A DNA stretch of 64,000 bases from Fragilariopsis cylindrus CCMP1102 (Eukaryota > Bacillariophyta > Bacillariophyceae > Bacillariales > Bacillariaceae). Location: the NCBI GenBank assembly GCA_900095095.1, contig FMBT01000306.1:310001-374000 (forward strand). The letters are read 5' to 3'. Each line of letters starts with the position of its first letter. The first letter of the stretch is position 1. The position numbers were made by a program, and so were the translations under genes. Below, piece by piece: positions 63,835-64,000 of this stretch. A model generated the notes under the pieces. That model was not told where the DNA came from and made no database searches. It saw only the letters and a list, made by a program, of their open reading frames with translations.

Positions 63835-64000
63835 ATGACGATGTTGTTCGCTACTGCCTTGAGCAGTCTTTCCTCGTCGTTGGGACTAACAGGATCACAG
63901 GATACTACAAGTGTTGTAATGCTAACTGCAACTATATTCTTATTTCCCATATTCGTCGCCTATATCTTTCTCTCATTGACTGGAATGATAAATAATAATA
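63835..64000 (+). CDS. N-terminus of a membrane protein, partial
   Basis: An ATG at 63835 opens a frame that is still open at the window edge. It begins MTMLFATALSSLSSSLGLTG and has one hydrophobic stretch (VVMLTATIFLFPIFVAYIFL), so the product is a membrane or secreted protein. A second Met follows at 63841. No family can be named from 55 residues; the frame may also end in an intron soon. Confidence 0.45.
   Translation, partial: MTMLFATALSSLSSSLGLTGSQDTTSVVMLTATIFLFPIFVAYIFLSLTGMINNN

Overview
The window is nuclear DNA of a photosynthetic stramenopile, most likely a diatom. The main reasons are: plastid-type bipartite leaders (a hydrophobic signal segment followed by an S-A-F / A-F-A-P / G-F-T-P type junction) on a light-harvesting-like protein, a triose-phosphate translocator and a conserved membrane protein; a heat-shock-factor gene of the kind strongly expanded in diatoms; short GT-AG introns of about 100-215 bases; AT-rich intergenic DNA; and very heavy trinucleotide-repeat coding (poly-Ser, Asn, Gln, Asp). 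A decayed Copia-type gag fossil also fits. No rRNA, tRNA or CRISPR array was recognised.

Layout. 0-9 kb: partial AFG1-like ATPase (-), LHC-like plastid protein (+), type I membrane protein (-), DTD2-type D-aminoacyl-tRNA deacylase (+), Golgi-type sulfotransferase (-). 9-10 kb: a MITE-like inverted-repeat element. 10-16.5 kb: a GC-richer secreted methyltransferase of bacterial character, then a decayed stretch with a broken LRR gene and a frame-broken ChaN/Tiki-type gene. 17-22 kb: J-domain-like protein lacking HPD (-) and a frame-broken LRR protein (+). 22.6-27.3 kb: one long gene encoding an N-myristoylation signal plus three tandem CaMK-type kinase domains, of which only the first keeps every catalytic residue. 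27.3-31 kb is gene-poor. 31-43 kb: heat shock factor, a divergent triosephosphate isomerase head-to-head with a plastid triose-phosphate translocator, an HTH/coiled-coil protein with two homologous introns, a plastid membrane protein and a secreted repeat protein. 44-53 kb: a six-EGF membrane protein, a RING-H2 protein, a bile-acid/sodium symporter-family transporter, a membrane kinase-like protein and a sirtuin. 54-61 kb: a full-length bacterial-type NAD+-dependent DNA ligase, an unknown protein and a GT31-like glycosyltransferase. 61.5-64 kb: a gag fossil, tandem duplications and the start of a further gene.

Functional links. Genes lie alternately on both strands with short divergent or convergent spacers and no operons. 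The clearest link is the isomerase/translocator pair sharing about 475 bases of divergent promoter. Several genes serve the secretory or cell-surface system (sulfotransferase, GT31, EGF protein, RING protein, membrane kinase).

Caution. At least eight conserved genes change frame by one base, often at a short A or T run, and in the kinase gene two shifts cancel. This looks more like uncorrected indels in the assembly than widespread gene death. Exon boundaries were read by eye and could be off by a base where no frame check was possible.
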